The notes under the pieces are model-generated. The model saw only the letters and a list, made by a program, of their open reading frames with translations, did no database searches and was not told where the DNA came from. Of a stretch of 64,000 nucleotides of DNA, positions 9,018 to 17,406 are shown piece by piece (within the stretch, counting starts at the first letter, position 1; every line of letters starts with the position of its first letter). Source of the DNA: DAIDKA01 sp035487155. Lineage in GTDB: Bacteria > Pseudomonadota > Gammaproteobacteria > Steroidobacterales > Steroidobacteraceae. The position numbers and the translations under genes were made by a program. The stretch spans positions 1 to 64,000 of the forward strand of contig DATHMK010000019.1 of assembly GCA_035487155.1 (NCBI GenBank), given 5' to 3'.

Positions 9018-9516
9018 CCGCAGGGTATTGCACGGCGACGATGGTGAAGGTGGTGCTGCCCGAGGGCAGTGCCACCGCAATCTCGGCATCCAGTGCCTTG
9101 CCCAGCAGCGCACGACCCAGCGGCGAATCCATGCTGATGTGGCTGGCCGCCGCATCGGTCTCATCCGGGCCCACGATGCGGTAGCGGACCTGCTCCCCAT
9201 CCTCACGCTCCAGTGTCACCCAGGCGCCGAAGAACACCCGCGCCAGATCCGTCGGCGCGCTATCCACCACCGTCATGCCATCCAGGCGCTGCCGCAGAAA
9301 GCGCACGCGCCGGTCAATTTCGCGTAAGCGACGCTTGCCGTAGGTGTACTCGGCATTTTCCGAACGATCACCCTGTGCCGCGGCTTCCTGCACGGCCTGC
9401 GTCACCCGCGGGCGTTCCTCGCGCCACAGCAGATCCAGCTCGGCGCGCAGACGTGCCAGGCCCTCCGGCGTGATGAACTGTGAACCAGGTATCTGTGGTG
9501 CCCGGTAGCGACCCAT
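8992..9516 (-). CDS. greB: Transcript cleavage factor GreB
   Basis: The 174-residue protein has the N-terminal coiled coil and C-terminal FKBP-like domain of Gre factors. The tip of the coiled coil holds the acidic/aromatic signature SENAEYTYGKRRLREIDRR; the TYGKRRLREID stretch is diagnostic for GreB over GreA. It enters the RNA polymerase secondary channel and stimulates cleavage of backtracked RNA. The ATG at 9516 is preferred; a TTG start at 9525 adds three residues. It converges on hss with a 26-base overlap of coding ends. Confidence 0.95.
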   Translation of the reverse strand: MGRYRAPQIPGSQFITPEGLARLRAELDLLWREERPRVTQAVQEAAAQGDRSENAEYTYGKRRLREIDRRVRFLRQRLDGMTVVDSAPTDLARVFFGAWVTLEREDGEQVRYRIVGPDETDAAASHISMDSPLGRALLGKALDAEIAVALPSGSTTFTIVAVQYPAVTRSRGRS

Positions 9517-9622
9517 CAGGGGCAAATTCCCGCGTTATGTTTGATCTGCGGCATGTCCAAAGCTGAAGGATCTGTGGAGCGTTTCACGGCACCCCAGCGG
9601 CGTTGAACCTAACCTTTGAACC

Positions 9623-9841
9623 ATGGCCGCCAAGTACTACACACACTTCGTAACGGCAGATCAGCAGGCGCTCGCGACGGTGGAAACCGGCAGCGAGTCC
9701 AGCGAGTGGAGTGGTGTGGTTGAACTGCGGCATGCGCTGGAGCAGACCGCCGGTACACGTGAATTGCGCTCATTGCTGGCGCAGAGTTTCGATCTGACGA
9801 GCGATGACATACGCATCCTGCACTGGGCACGTCTGCACTGA
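9623..9841 (+). CDS. Small hypothetical protein
   Basis: A 72-residue frame (starts MAAKYYTHFVTADQQ, ends DDIRILHWARLH) with balanced, soluble composition, no signal peptide, no membrane segment and no Cys. It ends about 55 bases before a strong terminator hairpin, and no overlapping frame looks better. I do not recognise the family. The tail LAQSFDLTSDDIRILHWARL suggests two short helices. It stands alone between greB (divergent) and the terminator, so it is probably monocistronic. Confidence 0.55.
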   Translation: MAAKYYTHFVTADQQALATVETGSESSEWSGVVELRHALEQTAGTRELRSLLAQSFDLTSDDIRILHWARLH

Positions 9842-9895
9842 GCACTGATATCCCCTAGCGGACTTCCTTCCCTTCATCGAAAGTCCGCATTCTCG

Positions 9896-9926
9896 GCCCC
9901 GGGTATTATCCCCGGGGCATTTTTTT
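9896..9926 (+). terminator. Rho-independent terminator
   Basis: GCCCCGGG (9896-9903) pairs exactly with CCCGGGGC (9911-9918) around a seven-base loop, followed by A and seven T. It ends the transcript of the small 72-residue gene before the L,D-transpeptidase gene begins. Confidence 0.9.
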
Positions 9927-9961
9927 GGCATAGGCCCCGGTGGTGTCATAATCGACGGATC

Positions 9962-11185
9962 ATGACATCCCACCTGTCGCCATTTCGCGTCATAGCCGCG
10001 ATTCTGCCCACGTCGTTGCTGGCCGCCTGTTCGCTGGTCGGCGCCCCCTGGAATACCCATAACAAGCCGCCGCCGGCGCCCGTGCTCGCTGCGCCAGCGC
10101 CTGCGCCTGCGCTTCCGGCGCCCCAGGAGACCTCCCGCTTCGAGCTCACCGATGCCCAGCAGAACGTCATCGGCGATCTGCAGGAGACCACGGTCGGCAA
10201 GGACGACACTCTCACCGACATCGCGCGCCGCTTCAACCTGGGCTATGAAGAACTGCTGCGTGCCAACCCCGGCGTGGACCCGTGGTTGCCCGGCGTAGGC
10301 CGCACCATCGTGCTGCCGACACGCTTCGTGCTGCCGGATGCCCCGCACGATGGGATAGTGATCAACATCGCGGCCATGCGCCTGTTCTACTTCCCGCCCC
10401 ACAAGCCCGGGGAGACCCAGGTGGTCTTCACGCACCCGATCGGCATAGGCAAGGTCGGCTGGGCCACTCCGGAGGGCACCACCAAGATCGTGCGGCGGCA
10501 GAAGGATCCCACCTGGCATCCGCCGATCTCGGTCATCAAGGAGCACAAGGAAAACGGCGATGAGCTGCCGGCGGTGGTCGGCCCGGGACCGGACAATCCG
10601 CTGGGCAACCGGGCGTTCTACCTGACCTGGGCGGGGTACCTGATCCATGGCACCAATAAGCCGGCCGGGGTAGGGCTGCGGTCCAGCCATGGCTGCATAC
10701 GACTTTTTCCCGAAGACATCGACGAGCTCTTCGACAAGGTACCCATTGGCACCGAGGTTCATGTCGTGAACCAGCCCTATGTCTTCGGCTGGGACAACGG
10801 TCAGCTGGTGATGCAGTCTTTCGGATCTCTTGAGGATGATCGGCGTGACTGGAAGAAGGCGCAGCAGGCGCTGCTGTCGCGCTCCTTGAGCAAGCCGGTG
10901 CAGAAGGAGCTTAAGACCCGAGGTGAGGCCGTCGACTGGGACCTGGTGACGCAGCTGGCGCATGCGCCGCGCGGTCTGATAGTGCCGGTGACCCTCAACG
11001 ATGCCAGCGTCGACAAGGTGCTCGCCGGCGCCACGATGGTGGCCAACCAGCTGCCGGCGGGTGCTTCCTGGGACGGCAAGACTGACCTGCCGGTGGATGA
11101 GAAGACCTTCGACCAGATCATGGGCGATTCGGATCCCCAGGATCACCTGGTCCCCGCACCCGGCGCCCACAAGACGGGGGGTTAG
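9962..11185 (+). CDS. L,D-transpeptidase lipoprotein with LysM domain
   Basis: A 407-residue protein with a lipobox near residue 20 (SLLAACSL), a Pro/Ala-rich linker, a LysM-like peptidoglycan-binding segment (TVGKDDTLTDIARRFNLGYEELLRAN fold, about residues 77-105) and a YkuD catalytic domain. The active site SHGCIRLFP places the nucleophile at Cys245 with His243 nearby. Family members (ErfK/YbiS/YcfS) attach Braun-type lipoprotein to, or make 3-3 crosslinks in, peptidoglycan. The C-terminal 130 residues after the catalytic domain are longer than in E. coli homologues. It is likely a lipid-anchored periplasmic enzyme. Confidence 0.93.
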   Translation: MTSHLSPFRVIAAILPTSLLAACSLVGAPWNTHNKPPPAPVLAAPAPAPALPAPQETSRFELTDAQQNVIGDLQETTVGKDDTLTDIARRFNLGYEELLRANPGVDPWLPGVGRTIVLPTRFVLPDAPHDGIVINIAAMRLFYFPPHKPGETQVVFTHPIGIGKVGWATPEGTTKIVRRQKDPTWHPPISVIKEHKENGDELPAVVGPGPDNPLGNRAFYLTWAGYLIHGTNKPAGVGLRSSHGCIRLFPEDIDELFDKVPIGTEVHVVNQPYVFGWDNGQLVMQSFGSLEDDRRDWKKAQQALLSRSLSKPVQKELKTRGEAVDWDLVTQLAHAPRGLIVPVTLNDASVDKVLAGATMVANQLPAGASWDGKTDLPVDEKTFDQIMGDSDPQDHLVPAPGAHKTGG

Positions 11186-11238
11186 AAGCCCGCTGCTGCG
11201 GAAACCTGTTAGAGTTGCGCCGGTCGCGTGAGGTGCGG

Positions 11239-12846
11239 GTGACCGTGCGCGGAGTTTCAGAAGCCGATCCAAGGATCGTTCCCGGGCCCGGGCGCGCCAT
11301 AGAGCGCGTTCCCGCAGGCATCACCGCCTTCGTCGGCCGCACGCTCAAAGGTCCGGTCGCCAAGCCGGTACGGATCAGAAACTTCACCGACTACCAGCAG
11401 ATCTTCGGCGGCCTGTGGCAGCCCTCCCCGCTCTCCTATGCGATCGAGCAGTTTTTTGAAAACGGTGGCCGCGAAGCCATCATCGTGCGCGCCATCAACG
11501 GCGCACGCGGCTCGACGCTGACGCTCCCGGCCGGCCTCGACGCGCTGCACCTGACGGCGGTCAATCCAGGATCGCGCGAGTACCTGCGAGCCGCCGTCGA
11601 CTACGATGGCATCAGCGCGGACGATCGCTTCAATCTCATCGTGCAGCGGCTCGCGCAGCCGGGCTCAGAGCAGGTGCAGGAGCAGGAGATCCTGCGCAAT
11701 CTGTCCATGGAGCCAGGCAGCGCGCGCTTCGTGGCCGACGTGCTGCAATCCTCAACCCTGGCCAGGGTCAGCGGCAGCGTGCCGCAGCAGCGCCCGGATC
11801 TGACCGGCGTGGGGCCGACCGGAGTGGTGATCGGCTACGTGGGCGCCAATGCCGATGGCGATGACGGTGGTCCGTTGTCCGACTACGACATCATAGGCTC
11901 GCTGCCGCGTCGCACCGGCATCTTCGCCCTGGGTCCGGACCTGCCCTTCGACATGCTGTACATCCCGCCGCTGACGCGCGATCAGGATCTGGGCATGAGC
12001 ACGCTGCTGGTGGCGGCGCGCTTCTGTCGCGAGCGTCGCGCGCTGCAGATAGTGGATCCGCCGCAAGTTTGGGCGCAGGCGCAGGACGCACTGGATGGGC
12101 TCGCCGCCTGGCCGTTTCGCAGTGACAACGCGGCCATGTTCTTCCCGCGACTGCTGGCGTTGGACCGCCTGCGCAACCGCATGGCGGCGTTCGCGCCGGG
12201 GGCGGCGGCGGCGGCGATGCTGGCGCGCAGCGACTACACCCATGCACCGGCGCTGCGCATGCCGGAGCCCGAAGCGGCGCTTAGGCCGATGCTGCGCCCG
12301 ACGGTGATGCTGCAGGCCGAGCACAGCGAGCGGCTGGCGCAGGCAGGTGTCAACACCCTCGAACCCATGCGTCCGGGTCCGCTGCGCCGCGCCCACAGCT
12401 GCACGCTCGCCTGCGGGGTATCGGCTTCGGCCGAAGGACGGTATCTGGCCGCGCACCGTCTGGCGCTGAATCTGGCCAACAGCGTCGAACGCGGCACCCG
12501 CTGGGTGCTCACGGCACCGAATTCAATGCCGACCTGGGAGCGCGCCGGCCTGCAGGTCCAGGAGTTCCTGGAGGGCCTGCGCCTGGATGGCGCATTCGCC
12601 ATCGGCGATTTCAAGGACTGCTGTCTGGTGGTGTGGGATGAGCGCGTCAATCGTGCGAGCACCATCGCCACGGGCGCGGTCAATCTGCTGTTCGGCTATG
12701 CGTTGCAACAGCCCGGCGTGCTGCAGTGCTGGCTGGTCACCCATCATCCGTCCGGTAGCCGGGTACGTCCCGTGAACATCAACCGACAGGCGGCCTCGCC
12801 GCGGCGTGTCGATTGGGAAATCGAGACCGCGATCCTGAACGGCTAA
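11239..12846 (+). CDS. Phage/contractile-system tail sheath protein (isolated gene)
   Basis: A protein of about 535 residues resembling contractile tail sheath proteins of phages and phage-like injection systems. The N-terminal region has the family pattern ERVPAGITAFVGRTLKGPV, then RNFTDYQQIFGGLWQPSPLSY and EQFFENGGREAIIVR; the C-terminal sheath domain has NSVERGTRWVLTAPNSMP, LQVQEFLEGLRLDGAF and CLVVWDERVN. I prefer GTG 11239 because a GAGG box sits 5 bases upstream; TTG 11215 is an alternative. No tube, baseplate, spike or ATPase gene is nearby: the neighbours are a transpeptidase, a hydrolase and plsB. Composition matches the surrounding core genes. Confidence 0.82.
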   Translation: MTVRGVSEADPRIVPGPGRAIERVPAGITAFVGRTLKGPVAKPVRIRNFTDYQQIFGGLWQPSPLSYAIEQFFENGGREAIIVRAINGARGSTLTLPAGLDALHLTAVNPGSREYLRAAVDYDGISADDRFNLIVQRLAQPGSEQVQEQEILRNLSMEPGSARFVADVLQSSTLARVSGSVPQQRPDLTGVGPTGVVIGYVGANADGDDGGPLSDYDIIGSLPRRTGIFALGPDLPFDMLYIPPLTRDQDLGMSTLLVAARFCRERRALQIVDPPQVWAQAQDALDGLAAWPFRSDNAAMFFPRLLALDRLRNRMAAFAPGAAAAAMLARSDYTHAPALRMPEPEAALRPMLRPTVMLQAEHSERLAQAGVNTLEPMRPGPLRRAHSCTLACGVSASAEGRYLAAHRLALNLANSVERGTRWVLTAPNSMPTWERAGLQVQEFLEGLRLDGAFAIGDFKDCCLVVWDERVNRASTIATGAVNLLFGYALQQPGVLQCWLVTHHPSGSRVRPVNINRQAASPRRVDWEIETAILNG

Positions 12847-12892
12847 AGGTTGCATCATCGACGCGCATTCAGGCGGTATAAGATAGTCAACC

Positions 12893-13414
12893 GTGAGCAA
12901 TCGCTACGTAGTGTTCTCGCATGGACAGCAAAGCGGCCCCTGGGGTCGCAAGATCACCGTGCTCGCCGATACCGCGCGCGCCGAAGGCTACGAGCCCGAG
13001 TCCGTCGATTACCGAGGCATCGATGCGCCACAGGCGCGCCTGGCGCACCTGATGGATTTCTGCAAGGACCTGGAGGGCGAACTGGTGCTGGTGGGCTCGA
13101 GTCTGGGCGCCTATGTGTCGGTTGCGGCCGCCTCGCACCTGCATGCCCGCGGGGTGTTCCTGATGGCACCGGCGATCTATGGTGAGGGCCTGCCGCCCTT
13201 GCGCAAGGGCGTGCTCGATTGCCCGACCATGGTGGTCCATGGCTGGGGCGATGAGGTGGTGTCCTACGAGGACAGCGCCCGCTTTGCGCGCGACTACGGC
13301 GCCTCCCTGCACCTGCTACACGATGATCATCGCCTGCACAGCCAGATGAACATGATCCGCTACCTGTTCGAGTATTTCCTGATCTCATTGGACATGCCGG
13401 CTTCAGGCGAATAG
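12893..13414 (+). CDS. Small alpha/beta hydrolase
   Basis: A 173-residue protein with a compact alpha/beta-hydrolase fold. The nucleophile elbow GSSLGAY is near residue 66, the acid lies in VVHGWGDEVVSYED and the histidine in LLHDDHRLHSQM, giving a Ser-Asp-His triad. The N-terminal VVFSHGQQSGPWG forms the oxyanion-hole strand. It resembles YqiA/RBBP9-like small serine hydrolases; the ester substrate is unknown. Translation starts at GTG 12893. It ends 3 bases before plsB, so it probably shares a transcript with phospholipid synthesis. Confidence 0.85.
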   Translation: MSNRYVVFSHGQQSGPWGRKITVLADTARAEGYEPESVDYRGIDAPQARLAHLMDFCKDLEGELVLVGSSLGAYVSVAAASHLHARGVFLMAPAIYGEGLPPLRKGVLDCPTMVVHGWGDEVVSYEDSARFARDYGASLHLLHDDHRLHSQMNMIRYLFEYFLISLDMPASGE

Positions 13415-13417
13415 GCG

Positions 13418-15844
13418 ATGGCCTGGCTGCTGCGACGGATCCTCACGCTGTGGGTTCGCTTCACAACGTTGCCAACGGATGCCGCGGCACGCCTGCTGGG
13501 CCGCGGCCGGCCGGTCTGCTATGTCATGGAGCACCGCAGCTTCACCGACTTCGCCGTCCTCAGCAGCGCCTGCGTGAAACTGAAGCTGCCCCGACCGCGC
13601 AAGCGGCTGCTGGGTCATGGCGGTGACCTGCGCTCGTATTTCTACTTGAATCCGCGCGGCGGCCTGGGCGCCGAGCCGCTGGACCGGCGGCCCCCGCCCA
13701 TACTGGCGAAGCTGGTGGACCTGCTGCGCACGGATCCCGCCGCGGACGTGGATCTGGTGCCGGCGGCCGTATTCTGGGGCCGCGCGCCACAGCGCGAGGC
13801 GTCATGGTTCCGCCTGCTGCTGGTGGATGACTGGGTCATCACCTCGCGGGTGCGACGGTTCTTCCAGGTGATCTTCAACGGCCGCAACACGCTGCTGGAG
13901 ATCGACGAACCGGTATCGCTGCGCAGCCTGCTGGGCGGGGATGCCCCGACCGTGGTGCAATGCCGGCGCGTGGCCCGAGCGTTGCGCGTGCGCTATGCGC
14001 GCCAGCGCGCCGCGCGCATCGGCCCGGACCTGTCACACCGACGCACCATCGTCGGCCGCATCCTGCGCACCCGGGCGGTGCGCGCCGCCGTGGCCCAGGA
14101 GGTGCGCGAAAAGAAGATCACGCGCCGCCAGGGGCTGATACGCGCCCGCAAGCTCGCCTATGAGATCGCCGCCAATTATTCCCCGGCCTTCGTACGCTTC
14201 CTGGAGCGGGTGTTCAGCTGGCTGTGGACACGCATCTATGATGGCGTGGACTTCGGCAACGCCGAGACGCTGGCCAAGGTCGCCGACGGCCAGGAAATCA
14301 TCTATGTGCCCTGCCACCGCAGCCATATGGACTACCTGCTGCTCTCGTACGTCATATACCGCAACGGCTACGCCATTCCGCACATCGCCGCGGGCCTCAA
14401 TCTCAACATGCCCCTGGTCGGTCGCTATCTGCGCAAGGGCGGCGCCTTCTTCATACGTCGAAGCCTGCGCGGCAACGCGCTGTACACCGTCGTATTCATG
14501 AGCTACATGGCGGCCATCATGGCGCGTGGCCATTCCATCGAGTACTTCATCGAAGGCGGTCGCAGCCGAACCGGCCGTCTGCTGCACCCGAAGACCGGCA
14601 TGCTGACCATGACGCTGCGCGGCTTCCTGCGCTCGCCCGCACGTCCGATCGTGTTTCTGCCGGTGTATTTCGCCTACGAACGCATCATGGAAGCGGATAC
14701 CTACATCGGTGAGCTCTCGGGCAAGCCCAAGGAAAAGGAAAGCATCTTCGGTCTTCTGCGAACCCTGCCGCGCTTGAAGGAAAAGTTCGGCAAGGTACAC
14801 GTCAATATCGGCGAGCCCATCCACCTGGATGCCCTGCTGCAGCGACATGACGCACAGTGGCGCACGCGCCTGACGGCCGAGGAGGGCCGCCTGCCGTGGT
14901 TGAACGCGGCCATCGCGGAACTCGCCGCGCAGGTGATGCGCCACATCAATGCGGCGGCCGCGGTGACCCCCATAGGCCTTCTGGCCGTTGCGCTTCTGGC
15001 ATCGCCGCGCCGGACCCTGGTCGAAGCGGATCTGCTGCGACAGTTGAGCCTGCTCAAGGCGCTGCTGGCCGATTGCCCGTACAGTGACCGCGTGACCGTG
15101 ACCGGTCTGACGGTCCAGCAGATCATCGCCTACGGTGAGGAGATGAAGGTCATTACGCGGCGCAGCCATCCGCTGGGCGATCTGGTGCAGATGAGCGATG
15201 AGGCCGCGGTGCTCGCGGCCTACTATCGCAACAACATCGTCCACCTGTTCGCACTGCCATCGCTGATCGCGTGCGCCTTTGCCGGTAACGCCGCCATGAG
15301 TCATGCCGACATACAGCGACTCACCGGGCGCATCTATCCGTACATCGCCGCGGAACTGTTCCTGATATGGTCCGAGGAGTCCGTACCGGCGGCCCTGGAC
15401 GCGATGCTGGCGACACTTCAGGCGCAGGGGCTGCTCGAGCGCAATGCGGCGGGGGACTGGTGCCGATCGGCGCCGACTTCACCACAGGCCATGCAGCTGT
15501 CGCTGCTGCAGCAATCCACGATCCAGACCATCGAACGCTACTACCTGGCCATCTCACTGTTGCTGCAGGCCGGCAGCGGCCAGATCACCCAGTCGCAGCT
15601 CGAAGAGCGCTGCCATCTGATGGCCCAGCGCATGTCGCTGCTGTATGGATTCAATTCACCCGAATTCTTCGATCGGGCGCTGTTCGAGAATTTCATCGAC
15701 CTGCTGCGCAAGCGACGCGTGATCCGCGCCAGCGGTGCCGGCAAGCTGGAATTCGATGAGGTCCTCATGCATGTGGCCGCCGATGCTCAGGTGGTGCTCA
15801 ACGAGGAGCTGCGTCACAGTATCCTTCAGGTGACCCATTCCTAG
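13418..15844 (+). CDS. plsB: Glycerol-3-phosphate 1-O-acyltransferase
   Basis: The 808-residue protein matches the 807 residues of E. coli PlsB. It acylates sn-glycerol-3-phosphate at position 1 using acyl-ACP or acyl-CoA, the first step of phospholipid synthesis at the inner membrane. Acyltransferase motif I is HRSHMD (His300, Asp305), motif II is around GGAFFIRRS, motif III is FIEGGRSRTGRLLHPKTG and motif IV is IVFLPVYFAYERI. The long N- and C-terminal regions found in PlsB, and not in PlsC, are both present. Confidence 0.96.
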   Translation: MAWLLRRILTLWVRFTTLPTDAAARLLGRGRPVCYVMEHRSFTDFAVLSSACVKLKLPRPRKRLLGHGGDLRSYFYLNPRGGLGAEPLDRRPPPILAKLVDLLRTDPAADVDLVPAAVFWGRAPQREASWFRLLLVDDWVITSRVRRFFQVIFNGRNTLLEIDEPVSLRSLLGGDAPTVVQCRRVARALRVRYARQRAARIGPDLSHRRTIVGRILRTRAVRAAVAQEVREKKITRRQGLIRARKLAYEIAANYSPAFVRFLERVFSWLWTRIYDGVDFGNAETLAKVADGQEIIYVPCHRSHMDYLLLSYVIYRNGYAIPHIAAGLNLNMPLVGRYLRKGGAFFIRRSLRGNALYTVVFMSYMAAIMARGHSIEYFIEGGRSRTGRLLHPKTGMLTMTLRGFLRSPARPIVFLPVYFAYERIMEADTYIGELSGKPKEKESIFGLLRTLPRLKEKFGKVHVNIGEPIHLDALLQRHDAQWRTRLTAEEGRLPWLNAAIAELAAQVMRHINAAAAVTPIGLLAVALLASPRRTLVEADLLRQLSLLKALLADCPYSDRVTVTGLTVQQIIAYGEEMKVITRRSHPLGDLVQMSDEAAVLAAYYRNNIVHLFALPSLIACAFAGNAAMSHADIQRLTGRIYPYIAAELFLIWSEESVPAALDAMLATLQAQGLLERNAAGDWCRSAPTSPQAMQLSLLQQSTIQTIERYYLAISLLLQAGSGQITQSQLEERCHLMAQRMSLLYGFNSPEFFDRALFENFIDLLRKRRVIRASGAGKLEFDEVLMHVAADAQVVLNEELRHSILQVTHS

Positions 15845-15853
15845 GAGAGGGCC

Positions 15854-16966
15854 ATGCCGGACCTGAATCGCAAGCTGTTGGCGTATGCCGTTGCCCTGCT
15901 GGCCCTGGGTCCGGCCCGCTTTAGCCATGCCGACGGAACCGAGGATGATCGCGACCGCGCTGCGGTCAGCCATACGCGCGAGCGCAACATCGCCCGCACC
16001 AGGACCGCCGCCAGCAGCGCCGCGGAGAGCGCGCCGCCGCCCGCAGCGGTGCAGGACCCGCAGCTGAGCTGCGACCGGGCCTGCCTGCAGGGCGTGGCGG
16101 ACAGCTATCTGAAGGCCCTGGTGGCACACGATCCGAAGCTTCTGAGCCTGGATGAGCATGTACGGTTCACGGAGGACGGTCAGGAGCTGCAGCTGGGGGA
16201 TGGCTTCTGGAACACGGCCAGCGGCGTGGGGGCCGCCCAGCAGTTCTACCCCGATATCGCGACCCAGCAGATCACCTTTGTGGGCACCATGCGCGAGTTC
16301 GACAATCTGGTGCTCATGGCCATGCGCCTGAAGGTGCATGACCGGCGCATCAGTGAAGTGGAGACGCTGTTCTACCGCAAGGGCGCAGGTCCGGAGTGGA
16401 GCGATGCGGGAGTTGATGCGACCAATACCCGGGGCGCCGCGGACTCATCCTGGCTGGTGCCGATCCCGACGGGGCTGCGAGGCAGCCGCGAACAGCTCAC
16501 CGGAATCGCCCTGGCGTGGATGAACGCCTTGGCGCACCCGGACGCCAGGGCTACCGTGGCGCTAAGCGATGACTGCGTGCGCGTCGAGAACGGCGCGCGG
16601 GTCAGCGGCAACCCGCGCATTCTGATCGGCGACGGGCACTTCAACCTGGCGGCCCTGGGTTGCCGCCAGCAGCTGCAAAGCGGCTACTATTCCGCCATCA
16701 CCCGCATCCATCATCGGCGCGTGGTGGCGGTCGACCCTGACAATGGCACGGTGGTGGTGTGGGCGAACCTCGACCAGGCAGGCACCCGCGCACTGCACCT
16801 GGCCGATGGTCATACGCTGTCGCAGCGTGCCCTGGCGCAGCCGGCGAGCACCGAAGCGCTGCTGGTGTTCAGGATCGAGGGGGCCAGCATTCGGCGCATA
16901 CAGATGCTGACGCGGGCGGTTCCGTATCACATGAATCCGGGCTGGGATGAACCGGCAACGCCGTAG
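15854..16966 (+). CDS. Exported protein with two NTF2/SnoaL-like repeats, unknown function
   Basis: A 370-residue protein with a likely Sec signal peptide (LLAYAVALLALGPARFSHADG) and an Ala/Arg-rich linker. Two similar halves follow, about residues 72-185 and 210-360. Each begins with a helix pair (GVADSYLKALVAHDP / IALAWMNALAHPDA), continues with a short charged stretch and a strand that includes LxDGxxN/GDGHFN, and ends with strands as in NTF2-like cone folds (compare GDGFWN with GDGHFN). I propose a periplasmic tandem NTF2-like (DUF8021-type) protein; ligand and activity are unknown. A strong AGGAGAG box precedes the ATG. It follows plsB by 9 bases. Confidence 0.7.
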   Translation: MPDLNRKLLAYAVALLALGPARFSHADGTEDDRDRAAVSHTRERNIARTRTAASSAAESAPPPAAVQDPQLSCDRACLQGVADSYLKALVAHDPKLLSLDEHVRFTEDGQELQLGDGFWNTASGVGAAQQFYPDIATQQITFVGTMREFDNLVLMAMRLKVHDRRISEVETLFYRKGAGPEWSDAGVDATNTRGAADSSWLVPIPTGLRGSREQLTGIALAWMNALAHPDARATVALSDDCVRVENGARVSGNPRILIGDGHFNLAALGCRQQLQSGYYSAITRIHHRRVVAVDPDNGTVVVWANLDQAGTRALHLADGHTLSQRALAQPASTEALLVFRIEGASIRRIQMLTRAVPYHMNPGWDEPATP

Positions 16967-16974
16967 CGGTCGCC

Positions 16975-17400
16975 TCAGTCCTCGCCGCGCACCCGGCCGC
17001 GCAGAATCTTGCGGCGCTGCTGGTGCGCCTTGCCAACGAGCCGGCGTTCCTTCGCCGCCCGGGTAGGGCGCGTGGCCTTGCGCGGGCGCGGCGCCTGAAG
17101 CGACGCCAGGATCAGCTCGCGCAGCCGTTCCAGGGCGTCGGCCCGGTTGCGTTCCTGCGAACGATGGGCGCGCGCCACGATCAGCAGCGTGCCGTCCTCA
17201 TTGAGACGGTGCCCGGCCCGCGCCCTGAGGCGCTGTTTGACGGCCCCGTCCAGCGCCTGGGTGTTCAGCAGGTCGAAGCGCATCTGCACGGCGCTTGCCA
17301 CCTTGTTCACATTCTGGCCACCCGGCCCGGGGGAGCGGATGGCGCTGAAGCTCAGATCGGCATCAGGCACCACCAGGCTTGGCGAGACTATCAGCGGCAT
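16975..17400 (-). CDS. arfB: Peptidyl-tRNA hydrolase ArfB, ribosome rescue factor
   Basis: A 141-residue protein (E. coli YaeJ/ArfB has 140) with the class-I release-factor GGQ motif in RSPGPGGQNVNKV and the basic C-terminal tail (KATRPTRAAKERRLVGKAHQQRRK) that enters the mRNA channel of stalled ribosomes. It hydrolyses peptidyl-tRNA on non-stop complexes without a stop codon. It is immediately downstream of the MscS gene on the same strand, with 6 bases between stop and start. Confidence 0.95.
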   Translation of the reverse strand: MPLIVSPSLVVPDADLSFSAIRSPGPGGQNVNKVASAVQMRFDLLNTQALDGAVKQRLRARAGHRLNEDGTLLIVARAHRSQERNRADALERLRELILASLQAPRPRKATRPTRAAKERRLVGKAHQQRRKILRGRVRGED

Positions 17401-17406
17401 GGCGGC

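Noticed and set aside
11239..12846. Prophage or tailocin locus around the sheath gene
   Set aside because: No other phage genes, integrase, attachment repeats or composition shift could be found nearby.
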